DNA of 64,000 nucleotides from Rhizobium sp. RU36D (lineage in GTDB: Bacteria; Pseudomonadota; Alphaproteobacteria; Rhizobiales; Rhizobiaceae), in NCBI RefSeq assembly GCF_900176345.1, contig NZ_FWXU01000005.1, positions 245,387 through 309,386 of the forward strand. Reading direction: 5' to 3'. Positions 43,700 to 53,340 of the stretch are shown in pieces. Below the pieces are notes generated by a model that saw only the letters and a list, made by a program, of their open reading frames with translations, was not told the DNA's origin and searched no databases. Position 1 is the first letter of the stretch. Each line of letters starts with the position of its first letter. The translations under genes were made by a program, and so were the position numbers.

Positions 43700-44167
43700 A
43701 TGAAGGGGCGGCCTGCTCCGAACAGAAGCATTGTCATTGACGGCAAGCCGCTGCCAGACGTCTTGGACGAGCCGATGATACACGCTGTCGTCCATGGCTT
43801 TTACGATCAGATCCGGCGCGATCCTCTGCTCGGCCCGGTTTTCAATGGAGCGATAGCTCCGGATGCCTGGCCCGTGCATCTGGCCCGCATGTGCGACTTC
43901 TGGTCATCGACCCTGCTCAGGACCGATCGCTATCACGGCAAGCCGCTTCCGCCGCATCTCGCCTTGCCGGACCTGGGGGAAGAGCATTTCCGGCGCTGGC
44001 TTTCGCTGTTTCAGGAGACGGTGGAACGCCTATGCCCCGCTGATGTCGCCGCGGTTTTCATGGATAGGGGCCTGCGGATTGCCCATTCCTTCCGTCTCGC
44101 CCGCGCCTTTCATCATGGCGAGGACTCGACACAGATAGCGCCGATCACCCGTCAGGATCTCGATTAG
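43700..44167 (+). CDS. Group III truncated haemoglobin
   Basis: A 155-residue group III truncated globin. The visible key residues are Tyr35 (B10), His60 (E7), Trp68 (E15) and the proximal haem ligand His86 (F8) in PPHLALP. Group III globins bind O2 and NO; the Campylobacter member Ctb is linked to nitrosative stress (established knowledge). No FNR/NnrR box was seen in the 240 bases upstream. The start has GGAGAAAGAG upstream. Confidence 0.88.
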   Translation: MKGRPAPNRSIVIDGKPLPDVLDEPMIHAVVHGFYDQIRRDPLLGPVFNGAIAPDAWPVHLARMCDFWSSTLLRTDRYHGKPLPPHLALPDLGEEHFRRWLSLFQETVERLCPADVAAVFMDRGLRIAHSFRLARAFHHGEDSTQIAPITRQDLD

Positions 44168-44199
44168 GCGCGGACTGCCGGAGCCCACTTGCGTTGTGA

Positions 44200-45222
44200 T
44201 CAGCGCCAGCCGAGCGCCGGGGCGACATGGGTCAGGATCGCCTCGATCACATGAGCGTTGTAGTCCACGCCGAGCTGGTTTGGCACCGTGAGGAGCAGCG
44301 TATCGGCCTCGGCAATCGCCTCGTCCTTGGACAGTTGTTCCACCAGTTTGTCGGGTTCGGCGGCATAGGAGCGGCCAAAAACCGCCCGCGTCTTCTCGTC
44401 GATGAAGCCGATGGAATCCTGATCTTTGCCTGACTGGCCGAAATAGGCGCGGTCCATGTCGTTCACCAAGGCGAAGATGCTGCGGCTGACAGAGACGCGC
44501 GGCTCACGCGTGTGGCCGGCCTCCTTCCAGGCCTGACGATAGGCACGGATCTGCTTGGCCTGCTGGATGTGTAGCGGCTCGCCGGTCTCGTCGTCCTTGA
44601 GAGTGGAGCTTTGCAGGTTCATGCCGAGCTTTGCCGCCCAGGCAGCGGTGGCGTTGGAGCTTGCACCCCACCAGATGCGTTCCCGCAGGCCTTCCGAATG
44701 AGGTTCCAGCCGCAGCAGGCCCGGCGGGTTGGGGAACATCGGCCGGGGATTGGGACGGGCGAAACCCTCGCCCTTGAGCACTTCGAGGAAGACTTCGGTA
44801 TGGCGCCGGGCCATGTCCGCATCGCTTTCGCCTTCCGAGGGCGCATAGCCGAAATGCCGCCAGCCCTCGATCACCTGTTCCGGCGAGCCGCGGCTGATGC
44901 CGAGCTGCAACCGTCCCTTGGAAATCAGGTCGGCGGACCCGGCATCTTCCGCCATATAGAGCGGGTTTTCATAGCGCATGTCGATCACGGCGGTGCCGAT
45001 CTCGATCCGCTTGGTGCGAGCGCCGACCGCGGCGAGCAGCGGGAATGGCGAGGCGAGCTGGCGGGCAAAATGGTGAACGCGGAAATAGGCGCCGTCAGCA
45101 CCGAGTTCTTCAGCGGCGACGGCAAGCTCAATCGACTGCAGCAGCGTATCGGAGGCCGAGCGCGTCTGCGACTGGGGCGATGGTGTCCAGTGCCCGAAGG
45201 AGAGAAAGCCGATTTTCTTCAT
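44200..45222 (-). CDS. LLM class flavin-dependent oxidoreductase
   Basis: A 340-residue luciferase-like monooxygenase fold protein. It begins KKIGFLSFGHW and has the LLM motifs GADGAYFRVHHFA, RIEIGTAVIDMRYENP and LQLGISRGSPEQV. It would use FMN, but the substrate is unknown. The ATG at 45222 is the only start that gives the conserved N-terminus. It is convergent with the haemoglobin gene. Confidence 0.87.
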   Translation of the reverse strand: MKKIGFLSFGHWTPSPQSQTRSASDTLLQSIELAVAAEELGADGAYFRVHHFARQLASPFPLLAAVGARTKRIEIGTAVIDMRYENPLYMAEDAGSADLISKGRLQLGISRGSPEQVIEGWRHFGYAPSEGESDADMARRHTEVFLEVLKGEGFARPNPRPMFPNPPGLLRLEPHSEGLRERIWWGASSNATAAWAAKLGMNLQSSTLKDDETGEPLHIQQAKQIRAYRQAWKEAGHTREPRVSVSRSIFALVNDMDRAYFGQSGKDQDSIGFIDEKTRAVFGRSYAAEPDKLVEQLSKDEAIAEADTLLLTVPNQLGVDYNAHVIEAILTHVAPALGWR

Positions 45223-45314
45223 GTCACCACCGATGCGCAGGCTCAAAACTGCAGCGTTATGTCTTGATCTTTGGCGGGATATAGTCGTTGGCGCCGACAA
45301 TATAAAGACTTGGA

Positions 45315-45340
45315 CCGGGGGCGGGATGAACCGCCCCCGG
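45315..45340 (-). terminator. Terminator-like hairpin after the RND permease gene
   Basis: CCGGGGGCGG (45315-45324) and CCGCCCCCGG (45331-45340) form a perfect 10-bp stem with a six-base loop, 10 bases after the permease stop on the minus strand. The following sequence has only a weak T run (tctttat). Confidence 0.7.
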
Positions 45341-45349
45341 CAAGATGGC

Positions 45350-48300
45350 TTATTCGGCGGCCAGCGGGTGCGCCTCTTCCACCGTGTTCTGGCTATTGGC
45401 CGGTTGGCGATCATGCTGCACCAGTGGCCGGTTGCCGGTCAGCTTGCGCACCAGCACGTAGAAGACCGGCGTCATGAAGATGCCGAAGAAGGTCACGCCG
45501 ATCATGCCGGAGAAGACGGCGATGCCCATGGCCGAGCGCATTTCCGCACCCGCGCCCGTGGAGATCACCAGCGGCACGACGCCCATGATGAAGGCCATCG
45601 ACGTCATCAGGATCGGACGCAGGCGCAGGCGGCTCGCCTCGATTGCGGCCTTCACCGGTGTGCGGCCCTCGAATTCCAGCTCGCGGGCAAATTCCACGAT
45701 CAGGATTGCGTTCTTCGCCGATAGCCCCACCAGCACCACCAACCCGATCTGGGTGAAGATGTTGTTGTCGCCCCCGGTCAGCCAGACGCCCGTGAGCGCC
45801 GCCAGCACGCCCATCGGCACGATCATAATGATCGCGATCGGCAGCGTCAGGCTTTCATATTGCGCCGCCAGCACGAGGAAGACCAGCAGCAGGGCGAGCG
45901 GGAAGACCACGATACTGGAATTGCCGGCCAGGATCTGCTGGTAGGTCAGGTCGGTCCATTCGAAGTCGATGCCGGCGGGAAGCGTCTCGGCGGCGATCCG
46001 CTCGATCGCTGCCTGGGCCTGGCCCGAGGAGTAGCCCGGCGCCGGACCACCATTGATGTCGGCCGCCAGGAAGCCGTTGTAGCGGGTCGTGCGTTCCGGG
46101 CCGGTCGTGGCGTCCACCTTCAGCAAGGCCGCAAGCGGGATCATCTGGCCCGTGTGCGAGCGAACCTTCAACTGGCCGATATCCTCCGCCTTGGCGCGGA
46201 ACTTGGCATCGGCCTGCACCCGGACACTGTAGGTGCGGCCGAAAGCATTGAAGTCGTTGACATAGAGCGAACCCAGATAGATCTGCAGCGTCTCGAACAC
46301 GTCCGAGACCGAGACGCCGAGCTGTTCGGCCTTTGCCCGGTCGAGATCGGCATAAAGCTGCGGCACGTTGATCTGGAAGCTCGAGAAGATGCCGGCCAGT
46401 TCCGGTGTCTGATAGGCCTTGGCGATGAAAGCCTTGGTCGTCTCATCCAGGACCTGGTTGCCGAAGCCTGCGCGATCCTCGATCTGCAGCTTGAAGCCGC
46501 CGGTGGAGCCGAGACCGTTGACCGGCGGCGGCGGGAACATGGCGATGAAGGCATCCTGGATGCCGGCATATTTCTGATTCAGCGCCATGGCGATGGCACC
46601 GCCCGAAAGCTCCGGCGACTTGCGTTCCTCGAAATCATCCAGCACGGCGAAGACGATGCCGGCGTTCGAACCGATGGTAAAGCCGTTGATCGACAGGCCG
46701 GGGAAGGCCAGCGCGTTCTTCACACCCGGCTGGGCGAGAGCAATGTCGCTCATCTTCTTGATGACCTCTTCCGTGCGGTCGAGCGTTGCGCCATCGGGCA
46801 ACTGTGCAAAGCCGATCAGGTATTGCTTGTCCTGCGCCGGCACGAAGCCGCCCGGCACGGCATTGAACATGCTGTAGGTCGCGCCAACCAGGGCGAGATA
46901 GATGATCATGACCAGGCTCTTGCGCGAGACAAGCCCGCTCACGCTGCGGCCATAGCCATTTGAGGCCGCACCGAACATCCGGTTGAAACCGCGGAAGAAC
47001 CAGCCGAGGATGAAATCCATGCCCCGCGTCAGCCAGTCCTTCTTGGCATGGTGATCCTTGAGCAGAAGCGCTGCGAGTGCCGGGGACAGGGTCAGCGAGT
47101 TGATGGCCGAGATGACGGTGGAGATGGCAATCGTCAGCGCGAACTGGCGGTAGAACTGACCCGAGAGCCCGGTGATGAAGGCGAGCGGCACGAAGACCGC
47201 GACCAGTACCAGGGCAATGGCGATGATCGGGCCGGAAACCTCCCGCATCGCCTTGTATGTGGCCTCTCGAGGCGTGAGCCCGTTCTCGATGTTGCGCTCG
47301 ACGTTTTCGACAACGACGATGGCGTCATCGACCACAATGCCGATGGCCAGCACCAGGCCGAACAGCGTCAGCGCGTTGATAGAGAAGCCGAAGGCATACA
47401 TGACAGCGAAGGTGCCGATGATCGACACGGGCACGGCGATCAGCGGGATGATCGAGGCACGCCAGGTCTGCAGGAAGATGATGACGACGATGACAACAAG
47501 CGCGATGGCTTCGAGCAGCGTATCGACCACCTTGTCGATCGAGGAGCGCACGAATTCCGTGGTGTCATAGACGATCTCGTAACCAATGCCCTCGGGCATG
47601 GCGTTCTTCAGCTCCGCCATGGTCTCCTGCACCTGGTCGGAGATGGCGATGGCATTCGAACCCGGTGCCTGGAAGACCGGGATGGCGACCGCGGGCTTGC
47701 CGTCGAGCAGCGAGCGCAGCGTGTAGTCGGCGGCACCCAGCTCGATGCGGGCAACGTCGCGCAGGCGGGTGATTTCGCCGTTTGCACCGCTCTTCACGAT
47801 GATATTGCCAAACTCTTCCGGCGTTTGCAGGCGGCCCTGGGCATTGACGTTGAGCTGCAGGTCGACACCTGGCAGGCTTGGAGACGCACCGATCGTGCCG
47901 GCGGCGGCCTGGACGTTCTGACCGCGGATGGCATTGGTGATGTCGCTGGCGGCGAGCTGGTGTTCGGCTGCCTTTTGCGGATCGACCCAGACGCGCATGG
48001 AATAGTCGCCTGCGCCGAAGACCTGCACCTGGCCCACGCCCTCGATACGCGCCAGCCGGTCCTTGACGTTGAGGGTCGCATAGTTGCGCAGATAGGTCAG
48101 ATCATAGCGATCGCCAGTCGAGACCAGATGCACGACCATCATCAGGTCGGGCGAGCTCTTGACGGTGGTGAGGCCGAGGGCGCGCACTTCCGCCGGCAGA
48201 CGCGGTTCTGCCTGGGCGACGCGGTTCTGCACCAATTGCTGGGCCTTGTCCGGATCGGTGCCGAGCTTGAAGGTGACAGTCAGGGTGAGAACGCCGTCCG

Positions 48301-48556
48301 ATGTGGCCTGGCTCGACATGTAGAGCATGTCTTCGACGCCGTTGACCTGCTCTTCGAGCGGCGTCGCCACCGTTTCGGCAATGACGGTCGGGTTGGCGCC
48401 GGGATAGACGGCGCGCACGACGATCGATGGCGGCACGACATCGGGATATTCCGAAATCGGCAGGGAGCGAATGCCGATCAGGCCTGCCACCATGATCAGG
48501 ATCGACAGCACGGCCGCAAAGACCGGTCTGTCGACGAAAAATCTTGATATGTTCAT
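45350..48556 (-). CDS. RND multidrug efflux permease (HAE1/AcrB family)
   Basis: A 1,068-residue inner-membrane proton/drug antiporter of the AcrB/MexF/BepE type. It starts NISRFFVDRPVFAAVLSI. The proton-relay Asp pair is in GIVVDDAIVVVENVERN, and the conserved Lys lies in GLSAKNAILIVEFA. Large periplasmic porter loops lie between TM1/2 and TM7/8. The ATG at 48556 gives the canonical N-terminus. It is encoded after its adaptor with a 292-base gap; no TolC-type gene is adjacent, so it would use an outer-membrane channel encoded elsewhere. Confidence 0.95.
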   Translation of the reverse strand: MNISRFFVDRPVFAAVLSILIMVAGLIGIRSLPISEYPDVVPPSIVVRAVYPGANPTVIAETVATPLEEQVNGVEDMLYMSSQATSDGVLTLTVTFKLGTDPDKAQQLVQNRVAQAEPRLPAEVRALGLTTVKSSPDLMMVVHLVSTGDRYDLTYLRNYATLNVKDRLARIEGVGQVQVFGAGDYSMRVWVDPQKAAEHQLAASDITNAIRGQNVQAAAGTIGASPSLPGVDLQLNVNAQGRLQTPEEFGNIIVKSGANGEITRLRDVARIELGAADYTLRSLLDGKPAVAIPVFQAPGSNAIAISDQVQETMAELKNAMPEGIGYEIVYDTTEFVRSSIDKVVDTLLEAIALVVIVVIIFLQTWRASIIPLIAVPVSIIGTFAVMYAFGFSINALTLFGLVLAIGIVVDDAIVVVENVERNIENGLTPREATYKAMREVSGPIIAIALVLVAVFVPLAFITGLSGQFYRQFALTIAISTVISAINSLTLSPALAALLLKDHHAKKDWLTRGMDFILGWFFRGFNRMFGAASNGYGRSVSGLVSRKSLVMIIYLALVGATYSMFNAVPGGFVPAQDKQYLIGFAQLPDGATLDRTEEVIKKMSDIALAQPGVKNALAFPGLSINGFTIGSNAGIVFAVLDDFEERKSPELSGGAIAMALNQKYAGIQDAFIAMFPPPPVNGLGSTGGFKLQIEDRAGFGNQVLDETTKAFIAKAYQTPELAGIFSSFQINVPQLYADLDRAKAEQLGVSVSDVFETLQIYLGSLYVNDFNAFGRTYSVRVQADAKFRAKAEDIGQLKVRSHTGQMIPLAALLKVDATTGPERTTRYNGFLAADINGGPAPGYSSGQAQAAIERIAAETLPAGIDFEWTDLTYQQILAGNSSIVVFPLALLLVFLVLAAQYESLTLPIAIIMIVPMGVLAALTGVWLTGGDNNIFTQIGLVVLVGLSAKNAILIVEFARELEFEGRTPVKAAIEASRLRLRPILMTSMAFIMGVVPLVISTGAGAEMRSAMGIAVFSGMIGVTFFGIFMTPVFYVLVRKLTGNRPLVQHDRQPANSQNTVEEAHPLAAE

Positions 48557-48848
48557 TGCGAAGCCCTCTCCGCATGGTTGTTTTGGAATGACGACGCCCA
48601 TCCGGCGGCCTTGGAAAGGGCTGCCGGTTGCAGGGTTCAGGTTTATGGAAGGCTCCGGCACGGTCGCCGGGGCTCAAGGAGCGGATGTGTGCCGCCCGTC
48701 GGACAGCTTGCCGGGCGGGGAGCCTGCGGAAATTGTGGCGCAGGGACTGTCGGACTGGGGGTCAATGTCGACGGTCAACTTGCGCCCGGCTCCTCGCCCG
48801 GCGCCGATGCTCCCGTGGAAGGTATCGGGAGCCCGACGAGGGAAAGTT
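48557..48848 (-). other. Gap between adaptor and permease genes
   Basis: A 292-base gap with no convincing gene. It contains an inverted repeat CCGCCCG (48692-48698) / CGGGCGG (48712-48718). It is unusually long for an adaptor-permease junction and could lower permease expression or hold a processing site. Confidence 0.5.
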
Positions 48849-50042
48849 CTACTGTTGCGCCACCTGGCCTTCGGTCTGTGGCGCCACGACGACCCCGGGA
48901 CGAACCCGCTGCAGGCCGTTGACAACGATGCGCTCACCGGCGGCAAGACCGCTCTCGACCACCCGCTCGCCTTCGATTGCCGCACCCAGCGCGATCTGAC
49001 GATACTGGACGGTGTTGGCCTCATCGACCACCAGCACAAATTTCTTGTCCTGGTCGGTGCCGATGGCGCGTTCGCTTACCATCAGCTCATCGGCCGCTTT
49101 CGGCTGGCCCATGCGCACCCGGACGAATTGCCCGGGAAGCAGCCTGCCATCCGGATTGTCGAAGACTGCGCGCAGCCGTATCGTGCCGGTCGAGCTGTTC
49201 ACCTCGTTGTCGATCAACTGCAGCTTGCCCTTGATCGGCGTGCCGTCGTCTGCCAGCGTGCCGATTTCCACGGGAACCCGCTCGATCGCGGGCACGCCGT
49301 TTTCGATCGGCAGGTCGGCGAGGATGGTGCCGACAAGCTCTTCGCTGGCATCGAAGCTCGCATAGATCGGGTCTGCCGAAATCAGCGTCGTCAGCGGGGT
49401 CGAGGCCGATCCGGCCGCCACGAGGTTGCCGACATTGATTTCGAGCTTGCCGACGCGGCCCGAGATCGGCGCGCGGATCTCGGTATAGTCGAGGTTCAGC
49501 TGTGCCGCCTTGAGCTGTGCGTTGGCAGACTGCAAGGCCGCCAAGGCTTCACGGTGGGCGCTTTCGCGCTGCGCCAGGTCGCTTTGCGAAATGGTGTTCC
49601 GGGCGGAGAGATTGCGCCCCCGTTCAAGCTCGGTCCAGGCGAGATCGACGCGCGCCTGGGCCGACGCCACCTGCCCCTCGGCGCGGGCGGCCTCGGCGGC
49701 ATAGGGAGCGGGATCGATGGTCACGAGCAGATCGCCCGCCTTGACCAGTCCGCCCTCACGAAAATGCGTGGATTGTACGGCACCTGCGACCCGCGAGCGG
49801 ATCTGCACGCGCTCGATTGCCTCCAGCCGGCCGGAAAAGTCCTGCCAGATGGTGACGGTGCGCGGCGCGACAGAGGCCACCGTCACCGGGATTGCCGGTG
49901 TCGGCGCCGGGGCGGCGCTCGTCGTTTCGGATGCTGCGTTGGCGCCGCGCGGCAGGTTCGGATACAGCGAGCCCGCTGCGATCAGCGCAGCCGTACCCAG
50001 TCCGGTGCCCCACAGGGCCCAGTTCTTGATCTTCGATGTCAT
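48849..50042 (-). CDS. RND efflux periplasmic adaptor (membrane fusion protein)
   Basis: A 397-residue adaptor of the AcrA/MexE type. An N-terminal membrane anchor/signal (WALWGTGLGTAALIAAGSLY) is not followed by a lipobox. A biotinyl-lipoyl-like region (SRVAGAVQSTHFREGGLVKAGDLLVTID) flanks a helical hairpin (residues about 110-180), followed by LDYTEIRAPISGRVG and a beta-barrel domain. It bridges the permease and an outer-membrane channel. It follows the degenerate hydrolase gene by 56 bases. Confidence 0.93.
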   Translation of the reverse strand: MTSKIKNWALWGTGLGTAALIAAGSLYPNLPRGANAASETTSAAPAPTPAIPVTVASVAPRTVTIWQDFSGRLEAIERVQIRSRVAGAVQSTHFREGGLVKAGDLLVTIDPAPYAAEAARAEGQVASAQARVDLAWTELERGRNLSARNTISQSDLAQRESAHREALAALQSANAQLKAAQLNLDYTEIRAPISGRVGKLEINVGNLVAAGSASTPLTTLISADPIYASFDASEELVGTILADLPIENGVPAIERVPVEIGTLADDGTPIKGKLQLIDNEVNSSTGTIRLRAVFDNPDGRLLPGQFVRVRMGQPKAADELMVSERAIGTDQDKKFVLVVDEANTVQYRQIALGAAIEGERVVESGLAAGERIVVNGLQRVRPGVVVAPQTEGQVAQQ

Positions 50043-50098
50043 TTTGGTCTCCTTACGGCCTGGAAGGCTGGCCGATTTTTGCAGTCCTGTACGTCAAG

Positions 50099-50896
50099 CT
50101 ATGAACTCAATTCCTGCACGAAGGCGTTGAATTCGGCGCAAAGTGCCGTTTTCCATGGGCCTTCGCCATGTCTGTAAATGTCTGTCCAGCCGGATCCGGC
50201 CGGGTAAATGCGTTTGCGAACTGTCACGCCGGCATCGGCAAGGCGGTCCGCATATCCGAGCGTCTCATCGCGCAGCGGATCGTCCTCTGACGTGACGATC
50301 AGCGCTGGCGCCACGCCTGATAGCCTCGAACAGAGGCAAGGTGCGGCATAGGGATGACGAAATCCCGAGGAGGAGCCGAGGTAATGGCTCCAGCCGTCAG
50401 ACCACCGCTCCCGCATGCCAATGTCGTCCGCCTTGCGAAACGACGTGCTCGACATCATGGGGTCGATCATCGGCGACAGAAGGATCTGCCCGCCAAGCTC
50501 GTTCGGCATCAGGTCTCGCGCCTTGAGGGCCACGCCGGCCGCGACATTGCCGCCCGCCTCCTCGCCCATCACCAGCAGCAGCGATTTGCCACTGCCAAAC
50601 TGCTTGCGCCTGGCATTCAGGCACTGCAGCGCCGTGAACGCGTGTTCCATGGCCTTGGGAAACACGCATTGCGACGTGCTGCCGTAATCGGCTTCCAGAA
50701 CCACGGCTCCGGCATCTGCCAGAACACGCGCAACTGCCTGCTCCGACGTGCCACGCTCCTCGTTGAGGAAGGCCCCTCCCCGCAGATAGAGCACAAGCGG
50801 CGGAGACTTTCCCTTTGCCGTCCCGTCGTAAAGCCGCATCGGTACATGCGTGGTCCGGCAATCGGTAATCGATATGTTTTCCCACGACGCCATCAT
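50099..50896 (-). CDS. Alpha/beta hydrolase-fold protein lacking the catalytic triad
   Basis: A 265-residue protein with the layout of hormone-sensitive-lipase-type esterases, but with altered active-site motifs. The oxyanion HGGG is RGGA (residues 39-42). The nucleophile motif GDSAGG is GEEAGG at 111-116, with Glu113 in place of Ser. The Asp motif SEDDPLRDE is kept, but the region of the catalytic His reads GSGWTD. It is probably not an esterase. It is the first gene before the RND adaptor and is divergent from a LysR regulator, so it may be a ligand-binding or regulatory partner of the efflux unit (inference). Confidence 0.8.
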   Translation of the reverse strand: MMASWENISITDCRTTHVPMRLYDGTAKGKSPPLVLYLRGGAFLNEERGTSEQAVARVLADAGAVVLEADYGSTSQCVFPKAMEHAFTALQCLNARRKQFGSGKSLLLVMGEEAGGNVAAGVALKARDLMPNELGGQILLSPMIDPMMSSTSFRKADDIGMRERWSDGWSHYLGSSSGFRHPYAAPCLCSRLSGVAPALIVTSEDDPLRDETLGYADRLADAGVTVRKRIYPAGSGWTDIYRHGEGPWKTALCAEFNAFVQELSS

Positions 50897-51006
50897 TGAA
50901 AAACCGCGGCTTTGATCCCTAGTAAGCGAGAGACGGCTGCCGTCTTCCTTGCCTTTGATATTATTGTTCTGCTAAAATCATACAAGTCACAGAAATTCGT
51001 CATCAC

Positions 51007-51025
51007 TGTTCCAAAATCCGGAACA
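51007..51025. promoter_or_regulatory. Candidate LysR operator
   Basis: TGTTCC-N7-GGAACA is a perfect dyad centred 36 bp before the LysR ATG and about 120 bp before the divergent hydrolase start. It is a plausible autoregulatory site; the spacing is read from the sequence and the protein assignment is inference. Confidence 0.45.
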
Positions 51026-51051
51026 ATGGTGCGGCGCAGCGAGAATGAGCC

Positions 51052-52008
51052 ATGGATCAGCTTTCGGCAATGCGGGCCTTTGTGCGCGTCGTGGAAACGG
51101 GAAATTTCACCCGCGCGGCCGCGACCCTCAATATGCCTAAGACGACGGTGACCAATCTGGTCCAGAGCCTGGAGCGGCATCTGCGCACCACGCTCCTCAA
51201 TCGCACCACGCGGCGCGTGATGGTGACCACGGATGGAGCGCTCTACTACGAGCGCGCGATGCAGATTCTGTCCGAACTCGATGAACTCGACGGCAGCCTG
51301 TCCAACTCGCAGACCCAGCCGTCCGGACGGCTGCGGGTCGAGATGGCCGGGGCCTTTGCCGATCTCGTTGTCATTCCCAATATCTGCGACTTCTACCAGC
51401 GCTACCCGCAGATCCAGCTCGATATCGGTGTCGGCGACCGCCTGGTCGACTACATCGCCGAAAACGTCGATTGCGCGCTGCGTGGCGGGACCCCGACCGA
51501 CCTCTCGCTGATATCGAGAAAGGTCGGCGAACTGCCGATGCAGACTTATGCCTCGCCTTTCTACATCGAGAATTTTGGCGCGCCTCGCCATCCCCAGGAC
51601 CTTGAGGAGACGCATTTCTCCGTTGGCTACCTCAACGCTCAATCCGGCCGGGTGCTGCCGATGGAGTTTCGCAAGGGCGAAGAAGAGATCGAAATCGCCC
51701 CCCGCTACATCGTGTCCGTCAATGACAGCCGCACCTATGTCAACGCCGCGCTGTCGGGAATCGGCGTTATCCAGGCGCCGCGCTTCATGGTGCGCGAGGC
51801 CGTGGAGCGTGGTGATCTCGTGAAAATCCTGCCGGAATGGGATCGCGACCCCCTGCCGCTCTACGTGGTCTATCCCCAGACACGGCATCTCTCCAACAAG
51901 GTCCGGGTGTTCGTGGACTGGCTGGCAAAGCAGATCCAGATGATCACCAGGGAGCCTCCGGTCGAGCTGCCAAAGACAAATAAGACGAAGCACCGGGAGG
52001 TGGCGTGA
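51052..52008 (+). CDS. LysR family transcriptional regulator
   Basis: A 318-residue LysR regulator. The N-terminal helix-turn-helix starts MDQLSAMRAFVRVVETGNFT, with AAATLNMPKTTVTNLVQSLE as the recognition segment. The substrate-binding domain (about 95-300) includes GRLRVEMAG and VSVNDSRTYVNAALSGIGV. It is divergent from the hydrolase-RND unit and is its most likely regulator. Confidence 0.93.
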   Translation: MDQLSAMRAFVRVVETGNFTRAAATLNMPKTTVTNLVQSLERHLRTTLLNRTTRRVMVTTDGALYYERAMQILSELDELDGSLSNSQTQPSGRLRVEMAGAFADLVVIPNICDFYQRYPQIQLDIGVGDRLVDYIAENVDCALRGGTPTDLSLISRKVGELPMQTYASPFYIENFGAPRHPQDLEETHFSVGYLNAQSGRVLPMEFRKGEEEIEIAPRYIVSVNDSRTYVNAALSGIGVIQAPRFMVREAVERGDLVKILPEWDRDPLPLYVVYPQTRHLSNKVRVFVDWLAKQIQMITREPPVELPKTNKTKHREVA

Positions 52009-52026
52009 GGCGCTATATCTCTCGTC

Positions 52027-53316
52027 TCACACCCTCGGGACGTAATCCGCGCCAATGTCGATCTGCTGCGGCCGTTCATCAAGAAAGAGCTGCGAAATGC
52101 GCGGCGCTGTCCGCGAAATGACCTTGCCCGCCTTGAGTACCGCAAGCCGGGTCGGTTTCAAGCGCAGCGCCTCGATCACGTCAGCCGCCTGCAGCACCAC
52201 CAGATCGGCATTGCAGCCGATATCAAGGCCATAGCCTTCCAGGCCCATGGTCTTGGCGCTATTGATGGTCAGCGCATCGAAGATCTTCTTCTTGTCCTCG
52301 ATCCCGCCCATCTGCGCCACATGGATGGCCATATGGCCGACTTCCAGCATGTCCGCGGAGCCCATCGAATACCAGGGATCCATGGTGCAGTCCTGGCCGA
52401 ACGAGACGTTCAGCCCCGCCGCCATCAGTTCGCGCACGCGGGTCATGCCGCGGCGCTTCGGATAGGTGTCGTGGCGCCCCTGCAGCATGATGTTGATCAG
52501 CGGGTTCGGGATGACGTTGATTTCGGCCTCCGCCATCAGCGGGATGAGCTTGGAGACATAGTAGTTGTCCATGGAATGCATCGAGGTGAGATGCGATCCC
52601 GCCACCCGGCCCTGCAGGCCGAAGCGGATGGTCTGCGCCGCAAGCGACTCGATATGGCGCGACATCGGATCGTCGGTCTCGTCGCAATGGATGTCGACCG
52701 GCAATCCGCGTTCGGCGGCGATGCGGCACAGCGCCTCCATAGAGCGCGCGCCGTCCTCCATCGTCCGCTCGAAATGCGGAATGCCGCCGACGATGTCGAT
52801 GCCCATGTCCAGCGCCCGTTCCAGCGATGCGACGCCTTCGGGTGCGCGGTAATAGCCGTCCTGCGGAAAGGCGACGAGTTGCAGGGTGATATAGGGCGCC
52901 ACCCGCTCACGCACTTCGATCAGGGCTTCGGCGGTAACCAGGCGGGGATCCGATGTGTCGACATGGCTGCGGATGTAGAGCAGCCCCTGGCTCACCGCCA
53001 TGTCGCAATAGCGTAGGGCGCGATCGACAAGCGCTTCCTTCGTCAGCAGCGGGCGCAACTCGCCCCAGAGCGCGATGCCTTCCAGCAGCGTACCTGAGAC
53101 ATTCATGCGTGGCATGCCCAGCGACAGGGTCGCGTCCATGTGGAAATGCGGATCGCAGAAGGGCGGGCTGACAAGGCGACCGGTCGCATCGAGTTCTTCG
53201 CCGGATGCGGCGGGAAGCGTCTTCTCGATGGCGGTGATCTTGCAACCTGATATGCCGATGTCGAAGCCCTGGCGACCGTCTGGAAGGTTGGCGTTGCGGA
53301 TGATGAGATCGAACAT
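52027..53316 (-). CDS. Cytosine deaminase-like amidohydrolase
   Basis: A 429-residue metal-dependent amidohydrolase close to CodA in motifs: DPHFHMD (His57, His59), HCDETDDPMSRH, SHLTSMHSMDNYY and FGQDCTMDPWYSMG, with the expected metal-binding His and Asp residues. It would deaminate or hydrolyse a cytosine-like or cyclic-amide substrate. It is the last gene of a BMP-type transporter operon. The gap to the upstream permease holds a palindromic repeat, so expression may be modulated there. The exact substrate is not determined. Confidence 0.88.
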   Translation of the reverse strand: MFDLIIRNANLPDGRQGFDIGISGCKITAIEKTLPAASGEELDATGRLVSPPFCDPHFHMDATLSLGMPRMNVSGTLLEGIALWGELRPLLTKEALVDRALRYCDMAVSQGLLYIRSHVDTSDPRLVTAEALIEVRERVAPYITLQLVAFPQDGYYRAPEGVASLERALDMGIDIVGGIPHFERTMEDGARSMEALCRIAAERGLPVDIHCDETDDPMSRHIESLAAQTIRFGLQGRVAGSHLTSMHSMDNYYVSKLIPLMAEAEINVIPNPLINIMLQGRHDTYPKRRGMTRVRELMAAGLNVSFGQDCTMDPWYSMGSADMLEVGHMAIHVAQMGGIEDKKKIFDALTINSAKTMGLEGYGLDIGCNADLVVLQAADVIEALRLKPTRLAVLKAGKVISRTAPRISQLFLDERPQQIDIGADYVPRV

Positions 53317-53340
53317 AGGATCCTCGTGATATCGGTTTTT

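Noticed and set aside
47048..50177. Long plus-strand frames opposite the RND permease and adaptor
   Set aside because: The minus-strand genes match known families throughout; the plus frames are His/Arg/Asp-rich antisense shadows.
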